This document shows, piece after piece, positions 12,713 to 24,599 of a stretch of 64,000 bases of DNA (position 1 is its first letter; every line of letters begins with the position of its first letter). A program made the position numbers and the translations under genes. Location of the stretch: positions 98,351,470 to 98,415,469 of the forward strand of contig OW121848.1 of assembly GCA_933228895.1 (NCBI GenBank). The letters are read 5' to 3'. The notes beneath the pieces are model-generated. The model saw only the letters and a program-made list of their open reading frames with translations, did not search any database and was not told the DNA's origin. This DNA comes from Platycnemis pennipes (Eukaryota; Arthropoda; Insecta; Odonata; Platycnemididae).

Positions 12713-14470
12713 CCGTGGGAATGGGAAAAGCTATATTTTATTCAGGGATTGCTAACTTACTTCTGGGAATCGGATTAACATCTTAATTCATGCCCAACAA
12801 GCTAATTTACTACTTTTTTTACTACTCAATTTTTACTACTACGTTTAACTGGTGAATATGTGTTACAAAAGGGCTTGACAAGTAGGGGGGGGAGGGTGCC
12901 GGAATAGTTTCTCGCCCGGGTAAACATTTTGTCTTAAGACTGTGTCGGGCTGTGGATAATACGGGAGCTCTATGGATGATGACTTTGATGTACTTACAGC
13001 TCTGGTGATGGGAATGGGGTTGAAACAATGAAAATAATAATTATGAACTGTGGAAAAAGGATTGTGGAGAGAAGGATAGAGTTCCTTCTACTGACCCTCT
13101 ACGAAGACGAGATGTATTTGTCCGGACCTTTACCTCCGAAATCTTATTTTGGAGCCCAGAAAACACAAAAATATTTCTCTCTTGAGCACCTGTGGTCCTT
13201 TGAATAGGGTCAAAACTGAGAGAGATCTCTCGCATTGCTTAAAAAGGAGCGCTAATTTTGTTACGTGTACCTTAAGGGGATAGTAGAAAAGAGGGTCTTA
13301 ATCTCGCCCCTAATAAAGCTGGTTCATTATTAGTATATTTCACTGTGTTAGTATTACACTTCACACAATACTACACTTCACTGTGAATCTATTAAAGGAC
13401 TATCCGCTGAATGGAATTAAAAAATTGTTTATAAGAACCACGAAAATAGTTTTTGCTAAAAAAATCACAAGCCCTAAGTGAAGTGTTCTGCAATTTGGAA
13501 GAGAAAAACTTTGGAAGTGTTTCGTGGAGTTTGATACCATCTGTGAAAACCAAAAATGTAGTGAAAATATATTGAGGATACGGAAACTTATTTTGAAATT
13601 ATGAAAAAGTTCCAAATAGCAATATAGAACCTTTCGAAAATGAAAAAGAATATTAGTGGTTCAAGTGAGGGAAAATTTTAAATATTTCTCTATTTATTAA
13701 TTATTTATTTATTTTTCATTTACACTCCAGGGATCTGAGTGAATCAATACTTAATAAAGGCTAAATAATTTATAATGATAACGACAGAGTGGTGGTAAAC
13801 TTCTTCCATCAAACAAGCACCTTTCATAATAATTTCAACACTTTTACTAGGGAGTAAACGTTACTACAGTTACCCTGATATTCCGCTACGTTGTTGTTGC
13901 AAATTGGGTAGTTCTTTGCTTGCATTTGTTTTTTCTGAAAATACTTTTTAGTTTATCTTCGTAGATACCGGAGAAAAAAAAAGACTTTTACTGAAAATAA
14001 GCACAGAAATAAATACGAAACAGTAGGATATGTGCCCCATATCTCATCCTACCTTGGCTTAGGCAAATAAAATATCTGACGTTACTAACGAACATTACAA
14101 CGGCCAATAGCAGTATTCACCTATTTATTGAGCCACCGACAGGACAATGGGAATTATATTACCACAAGGGTGTTTTAGTTTACCGGGGGAAAGGAATGCC
14201 TAGTTTTATTCCTTTATCTTTGAATATAGCCAATAAAAATTACCTGGCGTTAATAATTTTTATCTTTTATATCGCCGAAATTACTCTCACATATATTATA
14301 TCTACAGAAAATGCATCCAAACGGAAAGAAAGAGATACGATGTAGTACAGAAGTCAATAGCAATAATTTCATACGGAATAACGACAATATTTTATGACAA
14401 TATAGTAGCAATAGAATTACAACTCTTTAATTAATTCTCAAGCGGTTCAATCAGTTCACAACGTCTCTGG
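12713..14470. other. AT-rich stretch with no gene
   Basis: Only small features: a run of nine G near 12886, and imperfect repeats of TACACTTCAC around 13350-13385. ORFs of 60-71 codons on the minus strand are unsupported. Confidence 0.4.
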
Positions 14471-14553
14471 AGTGAACTTCTTGAGAATGACGTTATAACG
14501 TTGAAACCGGTTGAGGTAGAATAAAAAGTGTGGAAAATTACAAAGTGTTCACT
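14471..14553 (+). repeat. Copy of the hairpin-core repeat also found at 32.8 kb
   Basis: From 14480 it reads CTTGAGAATGAC, then a palindrome (ACGTTA/TAACGT), then TTGAAACCGG, then AATAAAAAGTGTGG. The same order (CTTGATAATGAC, small hairpin, TCGAAACCGG, AATAAAGTGTG) occurs at 32839-32869 and just downstream of it. AGTGAAC (14471-14477) and GTTCACT (14547-14553) could close an outer stem. It is inferred to be a diverged member of one repeat family. Confidence 0.5.
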
Positions 14554-17415
14554 TCTTCCTGAAATAGGGAGAAATTCCACAAAGTAAACTCGTTGACTCT
14601 TAATTATATTTTTTTCTTATTTATTCCATACGGAGAAATACAAAAATGATTTTTGACTCTGAAGAGCAGTCGTTAATAATCATATTTTATACTTAAGTAG
14701 GTATCTTGAATTATTGCGCGTAAACTTGGTTATTCCGTATAAATTTAAGTGGCAACCAAGAATTTGTAAAACAATGATATCATTCATTGATTTCCATTAC
14801 ATTATGCCAGAAACAACAGATTAATTAATCCAATTTCTTCATTTAAAAACATCATTAATTTTACCAAGGATGGCGTGCACTTGATCCATAGTTCCGCCAA
14901 ATTCACGCAAAACTTCGTGGTTGTAGAAAACTTCACAAAGAGGAAGCATTGGAGCCTAAAAAATTACTACAATGTTTAACGGAGGAAATTTTCATATATT
15001 TCTGGACTTTTCCAAATTAATTTAAAATAAACATTTAATTTTATAGTAAAATATCTATAGGGAATCCTCAGCACAAATTATTTGCTTATAATATAATACA
15101 TTTATGGCGGGGCAAGAGTCGCTATTAATGGCTTCTGTTTTCTATCATGAAGGAAACTACCCTATTTCGAAAAAACAACAAATTGTCATCGATATTATTA
15201 CAATCCACACGTTTATCAATGGCGGTAACTTTTATTGAGCACGGCTCAATACAATTTCAGTACGCATTTGGTGAATGTTTGACGAGGGATTTGTATGGTA
15301 GTCGAAACGGGCCTGAAAGAAAATAATGGACGTATTTCAGTCATGACTCAGGCGGCTAACGGGAAAAGAGGTGATGGGTTGCCAGCCTTATTTTCTATAA
15401 ATTTATCTAGCTGTTAGATTGACCTGCAGGTCACCAGCCATCACGACGAAAAAACTGAGATGAGAGAAAATGGTGAATAATAAAGATTTGATTTACGGCG
15501 GTTCTTTGCGGCGGGTCACATCTGAGGTGGAAGTTGGTGAAGACCAAAATCGAAGAGACCTCACCCGTGAAGCCTAGAAATTTGGCTTGTGTGTTAGGTA
15601 CCGTTGAGTTTTTTTGAAGGGATTGCTCGACTCAAAAGGGTTGGAGTAGTTACTGAAGGACAAGAATCCATGATTATGGCCGATAGCTGTCTTGTTTTAA
15701 AAACATTTAATTGAATGATTCAACCATTGTGTGATCAAAAGGTACGTTTCACTTTGCAAGTATCATCATAGATTATTCATAATGGTTCATGGCACCCAAG
15801 GAAATGAATTTGAAATCTAATTAGTTTCATTAAAATTAAAAGCTGATGACCACCACTGTACATTTACAACTACATCGACATAGTACCCTGAAAGCCACCA
15901 TAATAGTGCGAGGAAAGGTAATATATACTACATAAATTTTCTATCCATTTTTCTTCGTAATTTGAAAAATATAATAATGATCAACAAATAACGTTTAAAA
16001 TTACCATATGTTTAAAAATCATCCCAAGTGTTTAAAACAAGTTATTTCTTTCCCGGGAGCGGATACGTTCTTTAGTTACAGTTTTTGAACTAAGTAATTC
16101 ACTTGAGGTGGCCTTGACACTGGTATTCTGATTTCGCTGCATTAAGACAGTGTTAACAGAAAATCACCTCAAGTAGCGCCGTTTGCAAATATTTTAGTCC
16201 TATAGTTTTCTTCTAATTACCAGCTTGATAACTCCTTTTTTCGCTGACGGGAATTAGCCAAATTCTTGTCCCGCTTTCTGATGCATCATTGATTTAGTTG
16301 TTTCTTTCTCACGCATTTGGAGAATTTTTATCATCCTCATTATCTATGAATTCTAAGTTCCTCTGGGGTACTACGTTTCTCTAATTAACTTTTGAGGCAC
16401 AGGTTAAACAAGTATTGAGGAAAAAATGAACTTCAAAATCATAAAAAATACAAAAACTAATTCCATAGTTTTCAACCATAATTTATTTACATGAGACGAT
16501 TTACCGTCAACAGCCACTCGGATTGAAATGAACTGATTTAGAGGGGATATAATTTTCGGAAACGCGATGTTCATACAATCATGTCAAAACTATTGAAACC
16601 CACTTCGTTATTTTGGAGGCGAGCTAGATTACCTGACGCCATAGCTCCATATGCAGTCACCCTAGTCCCCACTCACTCGGCCAACAAGTAACTTTAATGG
16701 TGTGAAAAAATCCCTGCCTGATTTATATCAAGAGTACCGTTGGATAATATATTATGTGGAGGAAAGAGGAGGTCTATTCTCACGGTGATGCATTCATGCA
16801 GGCGCATAAATTAGTCGTGTACTCGATGACGGCTGGGCAACGGATATTTCAGAAGGTGATATCACCTCAAATTTGATGATTCCAGATATTGATTGAGCAA
16901 ATCAAGATGCATATTTATGTCCTCGCGTGATTTTGTATTTAAATTTCCATGAATTCATATTATTAATTATTCTGGAAAGTTAATGATAATGGTATCCCAA
17001 ATCTCATTATAGCATGCTTCTATGACAAAGAAATAAAATCTTGAAATGGAGACTCTAGAGCGATATATCAGATGGAGATAGCTGATATGAGGACATTTAC
17101 AGAAATGATCACTGATGTAGGCAACCTCAAGGAGTTCTTGGAGTTATGTATTATACGCTCTCATTCCATGAAACAGAATCTCATTTTTCTTTCAAAGTAT
17201 TCAAAGGAAGTTTTAAGGATTCATACAATGAACAAAGATACACATTTTAAAATATTTTAAGAAATAAGACAACATTGTTTGACTCTGAATTTACCCTTCA
17301 AGGCCCACGAAAAATGCCTGCCTCTCCGTCTCCCTCTCCCCAAAGAACTTCACGCAGTTATCACCAAATTCTAGAAAAAGCAAATAATTATATCGCCAGT
17401 GAATGGAGTTTCGCC
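14554..17415. other. Gene-free stretch
   Basis: No gene recognised. One inverted repeat with 10-bp arms is present: ACTTGAGGTG at 16101-16110 and its complement at 16165-16174, separated by 54 bp. The ORF at 17072-17260 has no recognisable motif. Confidence 0.4.
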
Positions 17416-17695
17416 GGCTTCAAGAATATAACATATTTAGAGATATTTAAAGTTGTCTATTTATTCCAGGCCACAACGAAAAGCATGGGGGGCTCTTTCA
17501 TATCCGATATCAATATAAATTAATTAAATATAAAGATATTCGTATTCAGTGGAATGGAGCGCTTGACTACATAATTTCTAGAAAACCTTTGTATGAACTA
17601 AAGTTAAGGAGCGAAATATAAATAAGAGCGCCCCATGCTTTTCGTTGTTGCCTGGCATAAATAGACAACTTTAAATATGTTATATTGTTGAAACC
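17416..17695. mobile_element. MITE-like element with about 60-bp terminal inverted repeats
   Basis: The left arm (about 17416-17497) and right arm (about 17624-17695) are reverse complements over some 60-70 bp, sharing for example AAAGTTGTCTATTTAT and CAACGAAAAGCATGGGG. The left arm has a 10-bp insertion (AGAGATATTT) and there are a few mismatches. The 126-bp centre has no coding capacity. Long inverted arms, small size and no protein fit a foldback or MITE-type non-autonomous DNA element. A clear target duplication was not identified, so the superfamily is unknown. The ORF at 17275-17523 ends inside it and is treated as chance. Confidence 0.75.
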
Positions 17696-18440
17696 AAAAT
17701 TACTTCCCATTAATGTTCATAAATAATTCATTGTGTGGATAATTTCCTTGAATTGCTTTTAATTATTATCCAGTACTAGGCTTAACTTTAAGTCACTTGA
17801 GAAAATATTATTTTTCTTTTTTAGTACGATGTGAAAATACTTCTTTTTCTTAGATTTTTATTATTTTATGAAAATCATTGTTAAAAATATTTTTTTCCTT
17901 TTTTTATTACTCTTACCATTGCCCCTTTTATCGTCATCATTTGACTCTACCTTAATTACCTTACCCTCAACACGATTTCCTTGAGCAGCATAACATCAAC
18001 CCTTCGTGACCCTCACTTACCTCGCCTCCCCCCCACTGAGGAATCACAACGACGTCGGTCGGCGGACACGAAACGAGAGGTTTCGGCCGAATGGACCCGC
18101 ACATAATTATGCCACGACACGCGCGAATTTTTATCGAGGCCATATTTCATCTCGCAAAAGTTTTTAAACATGCTTCCTCGACATCCGTGCGCGAGGTAAT
18201 TGCACCGACCCTCTCGCCTACGAAAACTACCACGCGACGAATGCTTCACTATTGTAGCAATTTGGATGCAGTGGTATGAAAACGCGTTTTCGGTTTAAAT
18301 TTTTCCGTTAGAAATACGATCTTCGCATCCACCTGTTCTCTCTTCTCTTCACGACAAAATAATTGAATGAATATAATATTTTTCGCTCTCCAATTTTGTT
18401 CATTAGAGTGGGAACACGCGACAGCTACTGTAATAATCTT
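17696..18440. other. No gene recognised
   Basis: AT-rich to about 18000, then a moderately GC-rich piece (18010-18250) with short ORFs on both strands, neither recognisable. Confidence 0.4.
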
Positions 18441-18475
18441 GGGTTTCAGGTACTGCAGTTGCTGAGGTTATATCG
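18441..18475 (-). repeat. SINE tail motif, minus strand
   Basis: GGGTTTCAGG followed by GCAGTTGCTGAGGTTATATCG matches the tail of the type B SINEs (160-188, 7708-7732) and the piece at 34495-34525. No tRNA-like head was recognised to its right, so this is a fragment or a more diverged copy. The ORF that follows (18496-18834, plus, 112 codons) is unrecognised. Confidence 0.5.
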
Positions 18476-19659
18476 AAATTGTCAGGAGACCACCAATGCT
18501 CCGCTTGCTGAGAGTTGTGCCAGGGTTATATGAGCATTTGTTTTCAACTACGACCAATTATGGCAATGCTGAATTCCGTCCATTCGATTTTCGATTAATT
18601 TTATTCGCCTATGGGAGACACATTTCCGAGGTGCTAACGGGAAGTCACAGTTCGGAGGGTAGTGAATATTACGAGGGATGGTTGAAGGGCGGAACTTTCT
18701 CTTTCATTCCTATCAAAAAATTTAGGAGGGTCACGAAAGATTTTAAAGATTATATGCTCCAGAATATCAGCCATCGTCATAATCCACACCCTGAAATACA
18801 TAATAAACCCGGAGAGAGTACTTCATACAAATGAGTCTTCGTTACCTCAATAACCACTCTTAAACTAATTTAATATAAAATACAATAATTGCATTTTTAT
18901 AGTTTCTAATGAACTTCTGAAATAATAGTAGCCCTTATTCATAAAATATATGTACTAAAGAAAATGAGTAATAGTTCCGGAGAATCATGCTCTAATTTAA
19001 TCTATATTATATCAGCAACGCAGTCAACCTCTCCTTAAATATGTTTTCAAAATGTTTCCACATTATTAACATGATTTCTGATAGGAATAGCGGAATTAAG
19101 AATTAAGGATGGCTACATTGCAATTCATTACAATTTACTTACCGAGAAGTATCACATTGGATTTTGCAAACAAAGTTTTTATCTCAACTATGTGATAATT
19201 AACGTCGTAATCTAAACGTAGGGTGGGGTGGATATTCAGTGGCTCATTACAGAAAAAAAGATACAACACAAATAAAAGTGAAAACGTGGATATATCTCCT
19301 TGGGTAAAACTGGTGAGGTAAATCATGACCCAACATATGCTGAATACTTCGGAGCCGCAATTACATGGCACCAAGGGGACCAGAATACATAAATCCTTAA
19401 CGATAAAACCGTCAATTGGGAATTCAATTCACGCAAATGGCACTCCACTTAAAAGAAGTCGAGAGGGTGTTGCCGGCTAACGGGGTAAATCAAAAGAAAA
19501 TTCAGGAAATAAAAAGAAAATACGCAAAATGCCCGACGCAAAGTGCGCAACCCGTGATCACCACTTTTCACTTTCACTTCTCGCGTGAGAAGACGGCGGC
19601 AGCACTGAGAGAGGGCCTCTTTGAAAAAAACAAAATAAAGGCGCACGAAAAAACGACAC
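18476..19659. other. No gene recognised
   Basis: Contains a 112-codon plus-strand ORF (18496-18834) with ordinary amino-acid composition but no motif I recognise. It could be a chance frame or part of an unknown repeat. The rest is AT-rich and featureless. Confidence 0.35.
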
Positions 19660-19925
19660 AGCGGTGCACAGGTGTTCACGCGGGTGGGAGGGGGTGGGAG
19701 GTAGGGACGCTGCGGCGGAGGAGGGGAGGGGGTGGGATGTGGATGGAGTCGGTGGACGTGCGTGGGATTGCGGTGGCGGCGAGGAGAGCGTCCGAGTTCG
19801 GACCGGGCCGGACCATTCATATTGAGGACGGCCGAAAAGTCGACCTCGAGGGGGGGGAGAGATAAAGACGCGGGAGGGGGGGGGGGGGGGGAGAAGGACG
19901 GGGGTGCGCGTGGGCGGAAGGCATT
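19660..19925. other. G-rich island with G-quadruplex potential
   Basis: The plus strand carries repeated GGG runs (GGGTGGGAGGGGGTGGGAGG at 19683-19702, and a G run of about 15 near 19877). Several sub-segments satisfy the four-G-tract pattern for quadruplexes. ORFs through it (19416-19865 plus, 19449-19820 minus) are low complexity in this part. Confidence 0.6.
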
Positions 19926-20338
19926 CCTTTCGAAGTGAAAGGGTGGACGACCAAAGTTATCAGATTCGAGAAATCTCTCATTTGCAGGGTCTTGTTAGGT
20001 TCGCGTGCAATATAACGCAGAGCAACATAACGCATACTGCTTCATAGGAAGTCGGCGTGAAGTCAACCGGCAATTTCCTGACACATACCACAGTGGAACG
20101 CCTTAGAATCAAGCATGTAACCAGAAATTTGCTTCGGGGGTGGGGGGGAAGGGGTGGGACTAAGTCTTACGTAACTTGAAACAAAGCAGCCTTACCCATT
20201 CGGTGCCAACATGTTACAAATCTCTTCCCTTAATTTTCAGTGCTTGGTATTTACTTTTACAGTGCCCATATTTATCTCTTCTCACTGGTAAAGGTTGCTG
20301 CTAAAATCAGAACAACAGAAATATTGGGAAAAAAATTC

Positions 20339-20378
20339 GGGGGGGGGGGGCTGAAGCACCAGTAGCCCCCCCCCCCCC
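20339..20378. repeat. G12/C13 hairpin
   Basis: Twelve G (20339-20350) followed by CT pair with AG followed by thirteen C (20366-20378) around an 11-base loop. Such homopolymer pairs are unstable and prone to length errors in sequencing, so the exact run lengths should be treated with caution. Confidence 0.7.
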
Positions 20379-20635
20379 TGGCTACGTGCCTGCTGAGAAT
20401 GTAAATTTAAAAATATTTCAGAGTCTAGTACTCCATCTTTGAGTACCGTAACCAACTTTTATCTTGATTATCTTGAAAGATATGCCATGGAAATAATCAA
20501 CATTTTACCAATTAGGGAGTATTCTCTACCAGAATGTATATCAAGCTAGGTGAACAGCCCACGAATGCGTTTAGCCGAGGCCCACTTAAAATATGTATGT
20601 TGGAAACCTATGATGGTGATAATAGATTTGTTATT

Positions 20636-20760
20636 GTGGTTATTTGGGGGAGACGAAGGACAGCTAGGGTATTTATACCATTGTAGGATAGGTGGGTTTT
20701 TGGGTAGTGGTGGAATTTTTTAGGGAGCAGAGCGGGGTTGAGAGAAACCCGGCGTCGCCA
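20636..20760 (-). mobile_element. 3' part of a type A SINE, minus strand
   Basis: Reading the minus strand gives GACGCCGGGTTTCTCTC, later CCACCTATCCTA, and at the end AGCTGTCC then CCCCCAAATAACC. This follows, in order, the last 130 bp of the copy at 57583-57916, which has GACGCCGGGTTTGTCTCC, CATCTATCCTA and CCCCTGAATAACC. The tRNA head is missing, so it is 5'-truncated or decayed. Confidence 0.6.
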
Positions 20761-21098
20761 TTTACCGTCGCCATAGCGAAAGACAGAGTGATCTCAATAT
20801 TCTTTCCTCTCTGGTTGGCACCAAACCAGATTAATATGTATTATTTGCCATTCGAGAAGGGGTAAATTTATCGGTACGATTTATCTTAAGGTGGAACTGA
20901 ACAAGAAAGTTCGTTTGTTTTTGGCATAGTCAATACAACATCTTCACAAGAATAAAAAAAACAACAAATACCAGGGCAAGATTCACTTAACATTCTAGCA
21001 TTATATCGAGGAGACAAGGAGGAAACTAGAAATTGGCTGTCATGTCAATCATGTGATCAGATTTATGTGTAATAAGTTATCAACACTGATTATGCATT

Positions 21099-21215
21099 GT
21101 TATATGCAACTATAGGGTCTCATGCACTTGCATGAGACCCTATAGTTGCATATAACTTGCACTGCATGAGACCCTACATGCACTTGCATGAGACCCTATA
21201 GTTGCTTGTTTGCAT
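21099..21215. repeat. 58-bp perfect palindrome with an extra half-copy
   Basis: 21099-21126 and 21129-21156 are exact 28-bp reverse complements around a 2-base centre (CT). The right arm motif GCATGAGACCCTATAGTTGC is then repeated at about 21185-21204 and in shortened form (GCATGAGACCCTA) at 21163. A palindrome with repeated half-units suggests recent fold-back duplication. Confidence 0.85.
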
Positions 21216-21242
21216 GTTAGTAGTGCATGCTTGGTGATCTTC

Positions 21243-21282
21243 GCCCCCTGCCACACAGGGGTATCGTGTAGATGTAGGTTAT
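21243..21282 (+). mobile_element. Short LINE-like 3' end, family C
   Basis: CCCCCTGCCACACA followed by GGGGTATCGTGTAGATGTAG matches the copies at 45265, 51259 and, inverted, 48820, with the middle part missing. A terminal GTAGATGTAG resembles the hexamer tails seen at 3' ends of some non-LTR elements. It is therefore interpreted as the extreme 3' end of a retroelement. Confidence 0.5.
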
Positions 21283-21418
21283 TTATCCTACAAATAATTT
21301 TAATCTATACGAGGGGAAGACAATGGAACAGGGTTGCCTTTAACGAAACTGCGCTAATTATGTAATATTTTCCAGATACATACTGATTCATACTTAAAGT
21401 CTGTATTAAGATCTTTTC

Positions 21419-21550
21419 GAGTTCAGTACTATTACCGTCCGATGGGACGTTAAACCGTGGACCCCTTGGTGCCCATAGTTAAGAGCAGACTAAGGCAGAC
21501 GCCGGCCGGGCAAACGATCTAAGCTGTAGGACGACCCTCCCGAATAACTA
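21419..21550 (+). mobile_element. 5'-truncated type A SINE
   Basis: Begins inside the body (GTTCAGTACTATTACCGTCC, GATGGGACGTTAAACC, CCCCTTGG) and runs through GCAGACGCCGG to a tail AAGCTGTAGGACGACC then CCCGAATAAC. Compared with 57583-57916 it lacks the tRNA head and about 60 bp between GACGCCGG and the tail. Confidence 0.7.
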
Positions 21551-23144
21551 AATGTCAAAGAGTCTAAAATATCTACTTATAAATATAGTATTTTCGTCCT
21601 AAGCATAGATCATTTTAAGCAATTCATTACATATTTTGTACAAAATTACTGTTTAGAGAACGATGTGATTACCGTATCATCGGATCATTGGCGAAACAAA
21701 AAAGAATCTAAGAGGCGCTTGTCTCAATTATAAACGTATCGGTATTAATACCATTTACAATTACTAATTACACATTTTTACACCAATTCATTCATTCATA
21801 CACCACTTTATTATATAAATAAGGACAGTTTTTCTTCGCCCGAATTTTTCTCAAAGTAACAGCCGAGCTGAGAGATGAAATAGGAAGACGTAAAGAATTC
21901 CGCAGAAACGGTAACTTAGGACGATCGAGAATGAGACTGACCGTGACCTAGCATTTTCCAGGAAATAGTGCAATGCGACACTTTGGGATGACCGTGAGGC
22001 CGCTATGGTGTGGGAAAAAGTCCTTTTTGCGTCATAAACTGGGGTGCAATTATCTCGTCTGGGGAGCCGAAGGTCTCCGGTTCCTGGCGGGGCGGGATCT
22101 GCGAGTTGAAAAGCGTGCTCGCTTATCTCGTCCAAAGGCCACGGGGAGGAGGAGCAGTGGGCGTGGGGGCAAGGAGGGCGGGAGGGCCTTTTGTTTGTCG
22201 AGGCACGCGTGGCCCCTGGCGATCCCATTCCCATGTCAATAAGCACGACCGCGTTGATTACTCTATCAGGCATCTCGCCGAAAGTGCAGGCGGATATCAC
22301 CCACGTCGACGTTACGACACTTGTCGACGAAATGCCACTGGGTCATCGTGCGTTTGCTTAGGCCTCAGCTGCTCACGGATTGCGAACGCATATATTCCTG
22401 GATGTGGAGCGAGGAGCGTTGCTTTCCACATTTACCTCCAAGAGAAGATGAGATTTCGAGAAGACGTCTTATTCCGAGGATAATGTACTTGGCAAAGTGT
22501 CCGACTGATAAAATTGACTTCAACGTGACGATTGACGATTGCCGATTAAATTCAAGATTGTGGGCTGATTGGCGCTGGATAGAATTTATTTCTCCACCGA
22601 TGACGAGGAACGACGAGAAAATTCTAGAGTTATCAATTATTTCAAACAAATTAATTTTAAACATTTGATTCAAAACAATGTTTTCAAACAAATTAGTTTC
22701 CGGCAAAAAGGTACACCCAACTGCATTCACGGTACCAACTTGGGATATCCTCGAGGAGAAATTGGTTCTAGCACTACTGATTTTTCGTCAGGTTCTACTG
22801 AGAGTCCACATTTTCTCCAGATGTCAGTAAGCCGTCCTTGGATCACGATATTTTCCATGATCTATTCCACAAAAATTTCTATTACTCTTGTACCATAGAC
22901 GGGACTAGAAATAGCGACTTGTAAATTAACAGATGGGGAAGTTAGCAGGGAATTTAACCAGGAGAGTCAATATTTAGGTGAAAAAATTAGAAAATTGAAG
23001 TATACCTTACAAGTCACTGTAAGAAAAAAAACTCCTATTAGTGACTTTTATATGGATGAGAAATTGTTAAATCTAAATAAAATATTACTTTAGCATGAAT
23101 TTATAATATTTAATTTGTGGCGATATGATTTGTATATTATCGGA
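21551..23144. other. Gene-free stretch with a GC-rich block at 22060-22260
   Basis: The GC-rich block is crossed by overlapping ORFs on both strands (minus 21851-22300; plus 21973-22242 and 22010-22483; also 22365-22730 minus). They have no recognisable domains. Outside the block the sequence is AT-rich. Confidence 0.4.
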
Positions 23145-23240
23145 AGTAGGTGATGCACCTACGTGTGTGAACCTACTTAAGTAGGTGCGCCAATTATTAG
23201 TTTCACACTTCCGCACACGTGCGTATAGTTTCACACTTCC
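23145..23240. repeat. Cluster of small palindromes and a direct repeat
   Basis: GTAGGTG-ATG-CACCTAC lies at 23146-23162, the perfect 14-bp palindrome CCTACTTAAGTAGG at about 23172-23185, and TAGTTTCACACTTCC is repeated exactly at 23198-23212 and 23226-23240. All lie within 100 bp. No known element was recognised. Confidence 0.6.
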
Positions 23241-23310
23241 AGATTTTGGATGCAATGGACAACGAACTGACTACTATGCCTTTAGCTCTATAAATTAAGT
23301 ACTTATATTT

Positions 23311-23346
23311 CTCTATCCCCATTTCCTTACGGAAATGGGGATAGAG
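23311..23346. repeat. Perfect 16-bp-arm hairpin
   Basis: CTCTATCCCCATTTCC (23311-23326) is the exact reverse complement of 23331-23346, with a TTAC loop. In a bacterium this would pass for a terminator stem, but the context is eukaryotic and no U-tract follows. Origin unknown. Confidence 0.8.
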
Positions 23347-24599
23347 GAATTTCAGGAAAAAGATAAAATTCATGGATCACAGTGGCATAAATAGGTGTTG
23401 GCATAAGGTGACCAATTACGAGTAAGGTGGTTGGACGTGTACAGTGAATGAAAGAGTCACTCCAACATTTCATTGAAAATAGTGTTATTATCACAACACA
23501 GTAGATGTTGCTTGCCTTCTGAATCTTTGAGACAAGATTAACTTTAAAAGAGTTTTTTTATTAGCACTCGAAAGGGCGTTCTATGCCACTTGAGATGTTT
23601 ACTTGACAGTGTGTTAACCTTGCAACATCGCCCGGTCGTAGGGAGGAATTTATGGACGAAGTTCACCCAACGTGATGGAAGTGGCTTGAAAAGATCTGAT
23701 CTTGTGCGTTTTGGAGTATACGATCATATTAATAAAGCTATCATATGTGGCTGTGGCTTTGCCTTGTGATGCAATTAGCAGGTAAACGCCACAACTAAGC
23801 AAACATCAGTGATTAAGAGACAGGTTCCTTCATTTATCTTAAGTGCAGCTAATGCGATTTAAATAACTTTATGGAATCATGTATTTGCAGTTTTTCATTT
23901 GGTTTATATATGTTTTTAAAAACAATAGAACCGTTAGGGTATTACGATTTCAAATTTTCTGACTGATTAAGCAGTAAAAATTATCATTTCAAATAGAGAA
24001 AATACGTAACTCCACATGCTTTACCAGTTTAACTATGCAAAAGACAAAGAAGGCAAGAAGGCCCGCAGCACAAGAAGGTTAGAAATAAATAAGTTTGTAC
24101 AAGGTAGAAATGGATTTCGATGAAATTGAAAACTTTGAAATTTCAATCAAACACAATGTTGATATGATCGAATTTTAAAAATTTGGATTGGTCGTGAATT
24201 AATTATTATTTAACTTGAAGATGTGGTGTTTTTATAGTTTTTCTTTGCATTTATTATTATTAAAAGCGTTAATAACATTTTCACTTCGCAGTTAGAATTG
24301 ACTGAAAATCAAATTAGCTAAACCCACCATGTGATTAAAACTGTACCACTGACGATCTATTCCATTCATATTGCCCAGTAAGCCATAATTTTCAATTAGC
24401 ACGTCACAGGGCATTATGTCACGCATGAAGTATAGAATGGGTTCCTTCGAATGCAAAATTGAAAACAGTTAAAAAGCCAGCATGTGAACGAGGCGACTCT
24501 GGAGTGCGCCGATGCAATTCATTACCATTCTTCACGAGCGACCCGATTACGATTAAAAGAAATACCCTTCATACTTCAGCCGCGCTGGAACTTATTGCC
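23347..24599. other. AT-rich stretch with no recognisable feature
   Basis: No gene, repeat or structured motif was recognised. Confidence 0.4.

Noticed and set aside
19416..19865. 149-codon plus-strand ORF
   Set aside because: Its second half is the translation of G-rich low-complexity DNA and an equally long frame is open on the other strand.
21099..21215. CRISPR array
   Set aside because: The repeated units form a palindrome and partial copies without regular spacers, and the DNA is eukaryotic.
23311..23346. Rho-independent terminator
   Set aside because: The stem-loop fits in shape, but there is no T-tract after it and the context is eukaryotic.
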